Positions 18,551 to 27,640 of a stretch of 64,000 nt of DNA are shown piece by piece (position 1 is the first letter of the stretch; each line of letters opens with the position of its first letter). Source of the DNA: Paracoccus saliphilus (lineage in GTDB: Bacteria; Pseudomonadota; Alphaproteobacteria; Rhodobacterales; Rhodobacteraceae); assembly GCF_028553805.1 (NCBI RefSeq), contig NZ_CP067140.1:1488001-1552000 (forward strand), in the 5' to 3' direction. Below the pieces are notes generated by a model that saw nothing but the letters and a program-made list of their open reading frames with translations, was not told the origin of the DNA and did not search any database. The translations under genes were made by a program, and so were the position numbers.

Positions 18551-19495
18551 ATGAGATCATCGAAATCACGTTCGCGCAACAAGTCTAATCGTCAGCGTTC
18601 GCTGGGGAATATCGTAAATCGTGTCTTTGACAGCTCGGGTCCCGAGGGCAAGGTACGTGGCACACCGCAACAGATCATCGACAAGTATCTGACGCTGGCG
18701 CGCGATGCGCAGCTTTCGCATGATCGCGTGGCAGAGCAGAGCTTTTTTCAGCATGCGGAGCACTACACGCGGATGCTGAGTGAAGCTCAGCGCGAGATGG
18801 CCGAGCGGCAGCAGCAATATCAGCAAAATCAGAATCCGCATCATCGCCAGAATGCCGATGACGACCGCGACAATGGCGGACGTGATAACAACGGTGGCCG
18901 CGATAATGGTAACCGCGACAACAGTGGAAGAGACACTGGTGGACGCGATAATGGCGGGCGGGACAATGCGCAGCGCGATTCCGGTCGCGACAACAGTTTT
19001 GCCCGTGACACCAATTCACCGCCGCGCAATGGCCGGGATCACGCTGAAAATGACGTGAAAACCTCGGCAACGCCCGGCTCGACGCAAGAGGCGGAGAAAC
19101 CTCGGACAGAGAAGCCTCAGACGGAGGATCAGCCGGCCGCTGCCGACAAGCCGGCCCCGGCTCGCCGGGGTCGTCCACGCCGCGAACCCGTTGCCGAGAA
19201 GACGGAACAACCAAAACCAGAGGCGTCGTCCGAGGCTGTAGAACAGCCCAAACTGGGATTGCCCGATGCGGTCGGTTCAGAGGATGAGGGCGGCGGTCTG
19301 GTTGAGACGCCCGAGGCCGGGACTGCCAAGAAAGCCCGTGCGCCGCGGACGACAACGCGAAGCCGTACGGCCACCGCGAGCAAGACGCCACGGACGACGA
19401 CCCGTCGCAAATCCTCGGATTCGGCAAAGGCGGATGGCAAAGCTCCGGCTGCTACCGAGGCGGAGCCGAGCGGGAACGATACCGAGAAGAGCTGA
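18551..19495 (+). CDS. DUF4167 domain protein
   Basis: The first 85 residues are the conserved DUF4167 domain of alphaproteobacteria (RSLGNIVNRVFDSSGPEGKVRG, then YLTLARDAQLSHDR and FFQHAEHYTRML). After this comes a low-complexity tract of about 60 residues made of RDN/GGRDN repeats, then a long disordered Glu/Lys/Pro/Ala region with RRGRPRRE and a basic C-terminus (TTTRSRTATASKTPRTTTRRK). Many basic residues and disorder suggest nucleic acid binding, which is inference. No start-proximal Shine-Dalgarno is strong; 254 bp separate it from prmC. Confidence 0.85.
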   Translation: MRSSKSRSRNKSNRQRSLGNIVNRVFDSSGPEGKVRGTPQQIIDKYLTLARDAQLSHDRVAEQSFFQHAEHYTRMLSEAQREMAERQQQYQQNQNPHHRQNADDDRDNGGRDNNGGRDNGNRDNSGRDTGGRDNGGRDNAQRDSGRDNSFARDTNSPPRNGRDHAENDVKTSATPGSTQEAEKPRTEKPQTEDQPAAADKPAPARRGRPRREPVAEKTEQPKPEASSEAVEQPKLGLPDAVGSEDEGGGLVETPEAGTAKKARAPRTTTRSRTATASKTPRTTTRRKSSDSAKADGKAPAATEAEPSGNDTEKS

Positions 19496-19542
19496 TATGT
19501 CGCGATAGAGCAATTTGCGCTTTATCGAACTCACTCTCCCGG

Positions 19543-19605
19543 CTTCTTCTTCATGCAAATATCCCGGGGGTCCGGGGGCAGCGCCCCCGGCCATCGCGGG
19601 ACGCA
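19543..19605 (-). repeat. Dispersed intergenic element, copy 4 (complete)
   Basis: The most complete copy. On the minus strand it has TGCGTCCCGCGATGG, a hairpin CCGGGGGC/GCCCCCGG with a three-base loop, a second ACCCCCGGG block that could compete for the same left arm, then ATATTTGCATGAAGAAG. It lies between the convergent DUF4167 and rsmA genes, oriented away from rsmA and beyond its terminator. Confidence 0.88.
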
Positions 19606-19694
19606 ATTCGGAACTGAGCCTGATTAACCGCAAACTGCTTTAACGTTCAGAGGCCACCCGCGATCCATTCTTGCTGAAAACGCTGTGACATCAT

Positions 19695-19720
19695 GAAAAA
19701 GGGGCCGCTCGATGCGGCCC
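19695..19720 (-). terminator. Terminator of the lptF-rsmA operon
   Basis: On the minus strand GGGCCGC-ATCGA-GCGGCCC is followed by CTTTTT. It begins six bases after the rsmA stop. Confidence 0.85.
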
Positions 19721-19725
19721 TTTTC

Positions 19726-20583
19726 TCATTTCTGGCCGCGATTCGCGTTTTCGAGGATGCGAGTAAGGGCGCAGAAATGTTCGAGATCGATTTCTTCGGC
19801 GCGCGAGGTGGGGGCGATGCCCGACTGTTCCAGCAGCGATTCGATCCGGGGATGCAGGCCGCGCAGCGACGCGCGCAGCATCTTGCGGCGCTGGTTGAAG
19901 GCGGCGGCGGTGACCTGCGACAGGATTTTCGGATTGGCCGGAAAACGCGGCTCGGGCAGGGCGGTCAACTGGATAACGGCGGAATGCACCTTGGGCGCCG
20001 GAACGAAGGCTTCGGGCGGCAGGGTCATCACGATCCGCGCCTCGGCCCGCCACTGCGCCAGCAGGGCGAGGCGGCCATAGGCCTTGCTGCCCGGACGGGC
20101 GGTGATCCGCTCGGCGACTTCCTTCTGGAACATCAAGGTCAGCGTTTCCCAGAAAGGCGGCCAATCAGGGGGCGTCAGCCAGCGGATCAGCAGCTCGGTG
20201 CCGATATTATAGGGCAGGTTGGCGGCGATGCGGATCGGCGGGGTCAGATGCACCAGCGGATCGATCTTGAGCGCATCGTCATTGAGGACCGTCAGCCTGC
20301 CAGGATAGGCCTCCGCGATTTCGGCAAGGGCGGGCAGGGCGCGGGCATCCTTTTCGATGGCCAGCACATGGCGCGCGCCCTCGGCCAGAAGCCCGCGGGT
20401 CAAGCCGCCGGGACCGGGGCCGATTTCCAGCACGTCGCATTGCGACAGATCGCCCGCCTGCCGCGCGATCTTGGCGGTCAGGTTCAGGTCCAGCAGGAAA
20501 TTCTGACCGAGCTGCTTTTTCGCGCGCAATTCATGACGGGCGATGACGTCGCGCAAGGGGGGCAGGCCGTCGATGCTGCTCAT
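19726..20583 (-). CDS. rsmA: 16S rRNA (adenine1518-N6/adenine1519-N6)-dimethyltransferase
   Basis: KsgA-type enzyme that dimethylates two adjacent adenines near the 3' end of 16S rRNA. The 285-residue protein has [11 protein letters not shown] (residues 22-32), the SAM-binding [14 protein letters not shown] near 52, and the catalytic [11 protein letters not shown] near 119. The C-terminal [13 protein letters not shown] is conserved. It is the last gene of the lptF-to-rsmA operon; a short dispersed element lies between it and pdxA. Confidence 0.96.
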   Translation of the reverse strand: MSSIDGLPPLRDVIARHELRAKKQLGQNFLLDLNLTAKIARQAGDLSQCDVLEIGPGPGGLTRGLLAEGARHVLAIEKDARALPALAEIAEAYPGRLTVLNDDALKIDPLVHLTPPIRIAANLPYNIGTELLIRWLTPPDWPPFWETLTLMFQKEVAERITARPGSKAYGRLALLAQWRAEARIVMTLPPEAFVPAPKVHSAVIQLTALPEPRFPANPKILSQVTAAAFNQRRKMLRASLRGLHPRIESLLEQSGIAPTSRAEEIDLEHFCALTRILENANRGQK

Positions 20584-20599
20584 GCCCGTGCTGCCGGAT

Positions 20600-20620
20600 G
20601 GATATTTTCATGAAGAAGAA
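20600..20620 (+). repeat. Dispersed intergenic element, short copy 5
   Basis: GGATATTTTCATGAAGAAG without the GC hairpin, in the 40-bp gap between pdxA and rsmA. It is the only copy oriented against the gene that ends next to it. It shares the ATTTTCATG variant with copy 1, the other short copy. Confidence 0.65.
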
Positions 20621-20623
20621 TCA

Positions 20624-21586
20624 TCAGGGTTTGTCCGCCATGTCGCGGGCCATCCGCAGGGCGGCGATGGTCGAGGCCGGATCCGCGCAGCCCGTTCCCG
20701 CGATGTCGAAGGCGGTGCCGTGATCGGGCGAGGTCCGGATGTAGGGCAGGCCGAGCGTGACATTGACGCCCCCGGCGAAATCCAGCGTCTTGATCGGGAT
20801 CAGGGCCTGGTCGTGATAGGCGCAGATCGCCGCGTCATAACGCGCGCGGGCGGGGGCGTGGAACATCGTATCGGCGGGTAGCGGGCCGGCCAGGTCGATG
20901 CCCTCACCGCGGAGGCGGTCGAGCAGCGGGGCGATGCGCTCGGCTTCCTCGCACCCCATCGTGCCGCCCTCGCCGGCATGCGGGTTCAGGCCCGCCACCG
21001 CGATGCGCGGCGCGGCGATACCGAAATCGCGGATCATCGCGGCATGGGTGATGCGGATCGCCTGTTCCAGCAGATCGGATGTCAGGGTGGCCGGGACTTC
21101 GGCAAGCGGGATATGGATGGTGGCAGGCACGACCCGGCATGGTGGCGAAACCGAGGTGGAGGCGAGCATCATCACCACTGGCACATCCCCGGCCAGATGG
21201 GCGAGATATTCGGTGTGACCGGGGAAGCGGAAGGAGGCGCCTTCTTTCAGGGCCTGCTTGTTGATCGGCAGGGTGGTGATGGCCGCCGCCTCGCCCCGCG
21301 TGACCAGATCGACGGCGCGGGCAATCACATCGATCACGCCTTGCGCATTGGCCGGGTCGGGCCGTCCCGGAGTCGCGGGTTCCGCGAAATCATGGCGCAG
21401 GACCGGAAGATGCCCGGCGGGCACCCGGTCATTCGGAACCGCGATCTCGGTAAAGGCGGCGCCCTTGGGCAAGTGGCGCGGATCACCGATCCAGGCATAA
21501 TCGACCCCGCAGCCCAAGGCGCGGATCGCCAGTTCGGGACCGATTCCGGCCGGCTCTCCGCAGGTCAGCAGGATACGCTTGGTCAT
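20624..21586 (-). CDS. pdxA: 4-hydroxythreonine-4-phosphate dehydrogenase
   Basis: Oxidises 4-phosphohydroxy-L-threonine in the DXP-dependent pathway to pyridoxal phosphate. The 320-residue product begins [20 protein letters not shown], the family's N-terminal signature. The metal ligands are in FPGHTEYLA and in [23 protein letters not shown], and [15 protein letters not shown] is also conserved. I chose 21586 because the upstream extension overlaps surA. It lies 7 bp after surA; this surA-pdxA-rsmA order is common in proteobacteria. Confidence 0.95.
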   Translation of the reverse strand: MTKRILLTCGEPAGIGPELAIRALGCGVDYAWIGDPRHLPKGAAFTEIAVPNDRVPAGHLPVLRHDFAEPATPGRPDPANAQGVIDVIARAVDLVTRGEAAAITTLPINKQALKEGASFRFPGHTEYLAHLAGDVPVVMMLASTSVSPPCRVVPATIHIPLAEVPATLTSDLLEQAIRITHAAMIRDFGIAAPRIAVAGLNPHAGEGGTMGCEEAERIAPLLDRLRGEGIDLAGPLPADTMFHAPARARYDAAICAYHDQALIPIKTLDFAGGVNVTLGLPYIRTSPDHGTAFDIAGTGCADPASTIAALRMARDMADKP

Positions 21587-21593
21587 GGTGTCG

Positions 21594-22865
21594 TCACGGC
21601 CTGCGGATGACCGCATCGGCACGAAGCTCTTGCAGGAAGGCATTGGCCATTTCATTGGCCTTGCGGTTGAAGATCTGTTCGCGAACCGCCTCGCGGGTGG
21701 GAATGCCCGAGGGATTGGGAATGGCGGCTTCGACCCCGTCCGGCTCTTCGGCGGTCGTCGCGACATTTTCGTCTTGGTCTGCCAGCAAGGCCGGTTGGCG
21801 CGAGCAGAGCATCACCAGCTCGGCACCATTGCCATAATTCACGACCGCGGCCTCATCCGCGTCCAGCGAGGCGAGTTGCGTGGCGATCAGCGCCGGGATG
21901 GCGTTTTGCGAGGCGGTCTGGCGATTGATCTGCGCGGAAATCTCGGCCCCGGCCTGGACATAGAGATCGTCGCAACTGCGGGTCCGCGCCGCCAACGAAG
22001 CGGCATCGCTGGACGATGCGAGCCGCAAGGTCATGTAATCCAGCACCTGTTCGCGCGCGCCGGGGCGCAACGTGCCCTGGCTGTCGCGCAGCCGGAACAG
22101 CACCACCGCGCCGGGAACCTGCAGGGGCTGGGTTGTCTGCCCCGGCTGCAGGTTCAGGATCACCGGGCGCAGCGACGGGGGAAGATTGTCGATATTCACC
22201 CAGTTCAGCCGTCCACCGGCCTCGGCCGAATCCGATGCCGAATATTCGCGCGCGGCTTCGGCGAATTGCGCTTCGCTTGGGTTGCTTGCGGCGATCGAAT
22301 TGGCGAGCTGCATCGCTTGATCCTCGCGGCCCTCGGGAGCGGGGATGATCAGCTCTGACAGGAGTACGCGGTTGACGATCGGGGTCTCGATCTCGCGCTT
22401 CAGGGCCTGGTCGACCTCGGCATCGCTGACATTGATCTGCGGGATGAAGCGCTGACGGATGACGCCGCGCCATGCGACCCCGGCCTCGACGAAATCGCGA
22501 AAGACCTGGTATTCGACCCCCGCGCGCTCCAGCGCGGCGGTGAACTCGGCCGAATTCATGTTGGCGCGGCTGGCGAATTCATCGAGCCCCGCCTGCAGGC
22601 CTTCCTCGGTCGTCTCGATCCCCATCTGCTCGGCGGCGAACATGCGCAGGCGGTCCTGCACCAGCGCATCCTCGGCACCCTGGCGGTCGATATCCGGAGC
22701 GCCCAGCAACCGCATGAAACGTTGCCGCTGATCGACCTCGTAGCGGGTGACCGCCTTGTCGTTGATATACAGCACCGGCTCGAACGGGTTTTGCGCCGAG
22801 GCCGGGGCGATTGGCCCGAAAAGCAGGCTTGCCGTGATGGCGATGCCGGAGAGAAGATGCCGCAT
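21594..22865 (-). CDS. surA: SurA-like periplasmic chaperone/peptidyl-prolyl isomerase
   Basis: A 423-residue secreted protein. A signal peptide ([24 protein letters not shown]) precedes a SurA N-terminal domain with [20 protein letters not shown], and a parvulin-type domain lies around residues 175-275 ([32 protein letters not shown]). It should assist folding of outer-membrane proteins, including LptD encoded just upstream. The start at 22865 has GGGGG upstream; an ATG at 22883 would only lengthen the leader. There is a Glu-rich tail section before the C-terminus. Confidence 0.88.
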   Translation of the reverse strand: MRHLLSGIAITASLLFGPIAPASAQNPFEPVLYINDKAVTRYEVDQRQRFMRLLGAPDIDRQGAEDALVQDRLRMFAAEQMGIETTEEGLQAGLDEFASRANMNSAEFTAALERAGVEYQVFRDFVEAGVAWRGVIRQRFIPQINVSDAEVDQALKREIETPIVNRVLLSELIIPAPEGREDQAMQLANSIAASNPSEAQFAEAAREYSASDSAEAGGRLNWVNIDNLPPSLRPVILNLQPGQTTQPLQVPGAVVLFRLRDSQGTLRPGAREQVLDYMTLRLASSSDAASLAARTRSCDDLYVQAGAEISAQINRQTASQNAIPALIATQLASLDADEAAVVNYGNGAELVMLCSRQPALLADQDENVATTAEEPDGVEAAIPNPSGIPTREAVREQIFNRKANEMANAFLQELRADAVIRRP

Positions 22866-22897
22866 ATGCTGCCCCCAAATCATTCATTGGCACAAGA

Positions 22898-25285
22898 CTA
22901 GCGCATGCAGCTGCGCCGCGCCACTGTGCCCAATCCGTCTTTTTGCCGACCGAAGCCGCCAAGGCGGACAGAGAGGTCGAAACTGGTTTCCGGCCGCACG
23001 TTATCCGAATCCGTGAAGCGACGCGACAGGCCCATTTCGACGCTCACGCATTCGTTCCGATAGGTGACGTCCAGCGACGCCATCTGTGCTTGCTCGGCGG
23101 TGAAATTATATCGCGTTTCGGCATTGCCCCACCAGCCCGGGGCGATCTGCCAGCCGATATTCGCGGTCAGTTCGTTGGTATCTTCGGACCGGCCCTCGTC
23201 CCGTTCGCTGTCGATCCACAGATGCCCGGCCGAGATTTGCAGATCCGGGCGCAGCCATCCGAGGCGCAACTCGTTGCGGGAGAAGTCGAAGGAATCGTCG
23301 AACAGCGCCCGGTTGGAGATGGCGAGCCCATCGCCGCTGTCGTAATGCGCGGCCAGCAGCCAGTCCGAGCGATTTCCGCCAAGAGGAGAGCCCGCGACGA
23401 ATTGATCTTCGTGATGCGCCCGGAAGACCCGCCCGCCGGTCAGGCCGATCGACCAGCCTGTCGGATCGATGCGGGTCCAGCTGACGCCGAGATTCGCGCG
23501 CAGCCCGGTTTCGCGGGCATCCCAACCCGGGAATCGGTTGGTGGAAAACAGGTTGCCTTCATCGAATTCGATCAGGCGGCTGTCCTCGTTCGGGATGTCG
23601 TCGTCATCGCCGCGGGGCGACCAGAGGAGCTGGGCCACCGGTTCGACCAGATGCGTGGCCCCGGCGGAATGGCCGATCAACGGCCAGCGCAGTTCGACCC
23701 CGCCGATGGGCACGGCGCGAGCGACGACATCGTCGAAATCGCTGTCCTGGGCGATGCGATACAGGTCGGCGTCCAGCCCCAGGATGGCCGCGCCCATCAC
23801 GCCGCCCGGCAGGATCTGGTTACGGCGCCAGTCCAACCCGAAAGAGCCCCTTGCCACGTCGCGGCCGTCGATATCCTCGTCCGAGGGGCGGCGATGGGCG
23901 TGAATCGACCATTCCATCATTGCCTCGCCACCGATCATGCCGGGGGTGAACCGGCGCTGCCAGATCGCGTCGGCAACCTGTGCGGGGGAGGTATCGTTGG
24001 GTTCGTCCGCGCGCAGCGAGTGGTAGTTGCCGATTCGCGCGAAGACCAGCTTGTCGCGCTTGACCCGTTCAAGCGTCACCCCGCTCCATAACCGGTCGGC
24101 GTCGGTCACATCGTAGTCCAGCAGGTAGCTGCGATCCGATGCGACCTGCAATTGCACACCGAGGTTATAGCCGCGAGGCAGTTCGAACCGGGCGGCACCG
24201 AACAGGTAACCGCGCGTCTCTCCCGGATCGATGTCGTCGCGGGTGATCGCGCCGTTCCATTCCATCGCGCCGCCTCGATAGGCGTGGCGATAGCGCAGTT
24301 CCAGCGTGCGGGTGCGGCTGGCCGATAGATAGGGGGTGATCGTCAGGTCGGCATGATCGCCGAGCGTCAGGAAATACGGCGTCTTGATCCCAAAGCCGAG
24401 GCGCGAGGTGGTGCGGATCTCGGGTCGCAGGAAACCCGATTGCCGCTCGACCGTGGGATCGGGGGCGGTCACCTCGAAGGGCAGGGAAGCCAGCGGAACG
24501 CCAAAGGCGCGGAACTGCGGATAATCGAAATGCATCAGCCGGGTTTCCGCGTCATGGGTGATCTCGCGGGCGCGGATTTCCCACAGGGGAACGGGATTGC
24601 TGGCGCAGACCTGGCAGGCGGAGGCCGCGACATTGTCCAGCCGGGTGATGCGGCCATCGTCGCTGCGGGTGGCCTGCCTGGCGGCGAGCTGCAATTCGCG
24701 CGCGATGACCAGCCTTGCGCCACGGATGATGCCATCCTGGAGTTCACGGTCGAGTTGCGCGGAATCGGCGATCAGGATCGCCTCTGCCTCGGGATCGGCG
24801 GCACCGGGGCGCGACAGGTGGATCGGCCCCTCGATCGTCAGATCGCCGCTGTCGCCATCCACGATCAGGCGCGAGGCGACAAGCCGGGCACCCTGATACC
24901 AGACGACCACGCCGCCCGCGGCGATCAGCGTTTGATCGTTCTGCAGGACCAGGTTGTCGGCCAGCACGGTCGCCGCGTCCTCGGGGCTGCCCGCCTCGGC
25001 TGCCGTGCCGGGCAGGACGATGTCGGTATCGGGTTCGACCGTTTCAGGAAGGGGGCTGGCAGGGGTCCGGTCGGCCACCGGGCGATTGCCAAGCGGAGTC
25101 GCCTGCGGTGCGAGCGCGGCACCACCGGCCCAGTCATCCACCATCGGCGAAGCCGCCACGGTTCCACCCTCGGGAATCGTGGCGCCCTCGAAACCGGTCT
25201 GTCCCGCGGCCAGTCCGGGCAACAATGCCGCCAGCCCGGCAAGCCCTGCCGCATATGTCAGCCCGATGCGCGTTCCTGCCTTCAT
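22898..25285 (-). CDS. lptD: LPS-assembly protein LptD
   Basis: Outer-membrane beta-barrel that inserts lipopolysaccharide into the outer leaflet. The 795-residue protein has a signal peptide (residues 1-28), an OstA/LptA-like jellyroll around residues 95-230 with repeated short beta strands (ADNLVLQNDQTLIAAGGVVVW), and a C-terminal barrel of about 500 residues. The paired cysteines ASACQVCASNPVPLW near residue 225 match those that form disulfides in this family. The start follows GGGAGGA. It overlaps lptG by four bases (ATGA). Confidence 0.94.
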   Translation of the reverse strand: MKAGTRIGLTYAAGLAGLAALLPGLAAGQTGFEGATIPEGGTVAASPMVDDWAGGAALAPQATPLGNRPVADRTPASPLPETVEPDTDIVLPGTAAEAGSPEDAATVLADNLVLQNDQTLIAAGGVVVWYQGARLVASRLIVDGDSGDLTIEGPIHLSRPGAADPEAEAILIADSAQLDRELQDGIIRGARLVIARELQLAARQATRSDDGRITRLDNVAASACQVCASNPVPLWEIRAREITHDAETRLMHFDYPQFRAFGVPLASLPFEVTAPDPTVERQSGFLRPEIRTTSRLGFGIKTPYFLTLGDHADLTITPYLSASRTRTLELRYRHAYRGGAMEWNGAITRDDIDPGETRGYLFGAARFELPRGYNLGVQLQVASDRSYLLDYDVTDADRLWSGVTLERVKRDKLVFARIGNYHSLRADEPNDTSPAQVADAIWQRRFTPGMIGGEAMMEWSIHAHRRPSDEDIDGRDVARGSFGLDWRRNQILPGGVMGAAILGLDADLYRIAQDSDFDDVVARAVPIGGVELRWPLIGHSAGATHLVEPVAQLLWSPRGDDDDIPNEDSRLIEFDEGNLFSTNRFPGWDARETGLRANLGVSWTRIDPTGWSIGLTGGRVFRAHHEDQFVAGSPLGGNRSDWLLAAHYDSGDGLAISNRALFDDSFDFSRNELRLGWLRPDLQISAGHLWIDSERDEGRSEDTNELTANIGWQIAPGWWGNAETRYNFTAEQAQMASLDVTYRNECVSVEMGLSRRFTDSDNVRPETSFDLSVRLGGFGRQKDGLGTVARRSCMR

Positions 25286-26391
25286 CCGTCCTCCCGTTGC
25301 AGGATCAGCCCCAATGCCAGCAAGATGCCGACCAGCGGCGGCGCCCATGCAGCCATGACCGCGGGAACCTGCCCGTTATCTCCGAGTATCTGCGCCATGT
25401 TGCGCAGGAAAAACAGCCCGATCCCGGCGGCGAAGGCAAGAAGAACCGCAACCCCGGTATTTCGGCCACGCACATGTTGCATGGTGAAGGCGGCGGCGAT
25501 CATCACCATGGCGGCCATCACGAAGGGGCGTGCAAGCTCCATCTGGAACCAGACGCGGTGGCGGGCGGCGGAAAAGCCCGCGCGTTCGAGACCGGCGATG
25601 AAACCCGGCAATTGCCAGACCGGGATCGCCTCGGGCCGGCCGAAGCCGTCGCGGATGCGTTGGGCGGTCAGGTCGGATGCCAGCGACAGGGTCTCGCTGC
25701 CGGTGGCGGTGGCTTCGGGATTCGGTTCGTCCAGGGCATAATCCTTGACATCGCTCAGCCGCCATTCGCCGGGGGTCAGCCGCGCCTCGCGGGCCTCGAT
25801 ACGGCGGACAGGGCCGCTTTCCTCGCCGAAGATCATGAAGCTGGCATCGTAAAGCGTGGTGGCGTCGGGGCTGGCGCGGCGGGCGCGGATAACGATCTGC
25901 CCGGATTCTTCACCGTCTTCCATCAACGATTGCCGCAGCCAGACCGCTTGGTCCCCGACCGAGACGGTTTGCCGTCCGTCCCGTTCGATCGCCGCCACGG
26001 CATTGTCGAACAGCTTGCCGGTCACGGCGACGAGCGGATTGAACAGACTCACGATCAGGATGCCGATCAGCGCCGCTGTCACGGCGGGCGCGGTGACGAC
26101 CTTTATGGCGGACCGTCCCGAGGCGCGAATGGCTACCATCTCGGAGCTGCGGGCGAGGCCAAGGAACATTGCGATTCCGCCCAGCACGGTGATCAGCGGG
26201 AAGATCGAATAGAAGCTGCCCGCGATATTGAGCGCCGCAAGCCGCGCTGCGCCCGCCAGCCCGAGATCGTGATCGGCAAAACGGCGGATCATCTCGATCA
26301 TGTCGATAAGGAACAGGATCAGCAGGAACACGCCAGCGACCAGCAGGAAACTGCGCAGGAAGCGCCGGGCGACATAGCGGGCCAGGATCAT
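25282..26391 (-). CDS. lptG: LPS export ABC transporter permease LptG
   Basis: One of two inner-membrane permeases of the Lpt complex that extracts lipopolysaccharide. The 369-residue protein has three N-terminal helices (residues 9-35, 55-80, 95-120), a periplasmic beta-rich domain and three C-terminal helices (about 280-365). LARSSEMVAIRASGRSAIKVV is the coupling-helix signature of YjgP/YjgQ proteins. It overlaps lptF and lptD by ATGA at both ends. LptB, LptA and LptC are not in the window. Confidence 0.95.
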   Translation of the reverse strand: MILARYVARRFLRSFLLVAGVFLLILFLIDMIEMIRRFADHDLGLAGAARLAALNIAGSFYSIFPLITVLGGIAMFLGLARSSEMVAIRASGRSAIKVVTAPAVTAALIGILIVSLFNPLVAVTGKLFDNAVAAIERDGRQTVSVGDQAVWLRQSLMEDGEESGQIVIRARRASPDATTLYDASFMIFGEESGPVRRIEAREARLTPGEWRLSDVKDYALDEPNPEATATGSETLSLASDLTAQRIRDGFGRPEAIPVWQLPGFIAGLERAGFSAARHRVWFQMELARPFVMAAMVMIAAAFTMQHVRGRNTGVAVLLAFAAGIGLFFLRNMAQILGDNGQVPAVMAAWAPPLVGILLALGLILQREDG

Positions 26392-27524
26392 GCCGGTTCC
26401 TCCCTGCGCCATCTCGGGCGGATCGGCCGGGGCCGCGCCGCGAGCCAGAGCAGCACCAGGCAGATCGCCATCCCTATCAGCGCGGGCAGGTAGAGCAGGA
26501 ACCATAAACCCGGATCGCGCCCGACCTGATCGGCGGCGGCGTTGGTGACGAACTGCACGAGGATCAGCAAGAGGATTGCCCAGATGACCTGCCGCCAGAC
26601 GCCGAACCGCGAGAAGCCGCCGATCAGAAGCGCCGCGAAACCGATCATCGCCGCGATGGGCGACAGCAGGGGCTGGGCGATCCGTTCATGCGCCTCGCGC
26701 CGCGCCTCGCCGGTCGTGCCTCCTGTCGAGTTCAGCAATTCCCGGTCGGAATCCAGTAGCCGCCAGGTGGAATATTCGCGCAAGTCGCGCCCGCGCCTGT
26801 CCCCGGCGGCGAACATGGCGCCGATATCATAGCTGAACTCTGAAAACCGCGTGACCGACAGTCGCCTTTGTCCATGCTGCCATTGCAGGTTCTGGGACAT
26901 GCCGCGCAGCAGGACCAGGACGGGCCCGGTTTCGGTCCGCACGACCAGTGCCTCTTCCGAGGTGTAGACGGTCTGGTCGTCGGGGTTGCGCGCATCCTCG
27001 ATGAACAGGTCCAGAAGCCGCCCGTCGCTGGCCGTTTCGCGGATGAACAGGGTGACGCCCTCGGCCGGATACTGGAACTCGCCGGGGCGCAGGAACTGCG
27101 CGGTCACGTTCTCGGCGATCTCGGTCTGGCGTTCGGCCAGCCGCGTGCGCGCCATCGGGACGAGGCCATGGACCAGCACCGCGACCAGAACCCCGACAAA
27201 GACGCCGAAGACCAGCACCGGGCGGGCCAGCCGCCAGGGCGAAAGCCCGGCAGCCTGCATCGCCACCAGCTCGGATTCGCCGGTCAGCCGGTTCGTGCCA
27301 TAGGCCGAGGCGACAAACGCGGCCACCGGCAACACGACCGAGATCACGATCGGCAGGGTCAGCGCCGTGAATTCCAGCACGACCAGCGCGGTCTGGCCGT
27401 CGCTCAGCAAGTCGTCGAACAGGCTGACGGCGCGGTTGATCCAATAGACCGACACCAGCACCAGCGCGAAAAACCCGAACAGGGTCAACAACTGGCTGAG
27501 AATATAGCGGTCGATCCGGGGCAT
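26388..27524 (-). CDS. lptF: LPS export ABC transporter permease LptF
   Basis: Partner permease of LptG, 378 residues with the same layout: helices near residues 11-30, 50-80 and 98-120, a periplasmic domain, then helices from about 290 on. ESELVAMQAAGLSPWRLARPV is the coupling-helix signature. The start at 27524 (MPRIDRYILSQLL) is chosen over the upstream ATG because the typical N-terminus begins there. It is the first gene of the six-gene minus-strand operon and is divergent from pepA. Confidence 0.94.
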   Translation of the reverse strand: MPRIDRYILSQLLTLFGFFALVLVSVYWINRAVSLFDDLLSDGQTALVVLEFTALTLPIVISVVLPVAAFVASAYGTNRLTGESELVAMQAAGLSPWRLARPVLVFGVFVGVLVAVLVHGLVPMARTRLAERQTEIAENVTAQFLRPGEFQYPAEGVTLFIRETASDGRLLDLFIEDARNPDDQTVYTSEEALVVRTETGPVLVLLRGMSQNLQWQHGQRRLSVTRFSEFSYDIGAMFAAGDRRGRDLREYSTWRLLDSDRELLNSTGGTTGEARREAHERIAQPLLSPIAAMIGFAALLIGGFSRFGVWRQVIWAILLLILVQFVTNAAADQVGRDPGLWFLLYLPALIGMAICLVLLWLAARPRPIRPRWRREEPA

Positions 27525-27640
27525 GTCGGGCGGGGCTTTCTGATCCTGGCGCGTTCTGCCCTGATTAGCGGCAAGGACGCCTCTGGCCAAGGCCAAGTTA
27601 CGGGTCTAGGTTCACGACCGACAGATCCTCAGGAGGGCAA

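Noticed and set aside
18870..19000. Tandem repeat resembling a CRISPR-like array
   Set aside because: The repeats are codon-level RDN/GGRDN repeats in frame with the DUF4167 gene and lack unique spacers of constant size.
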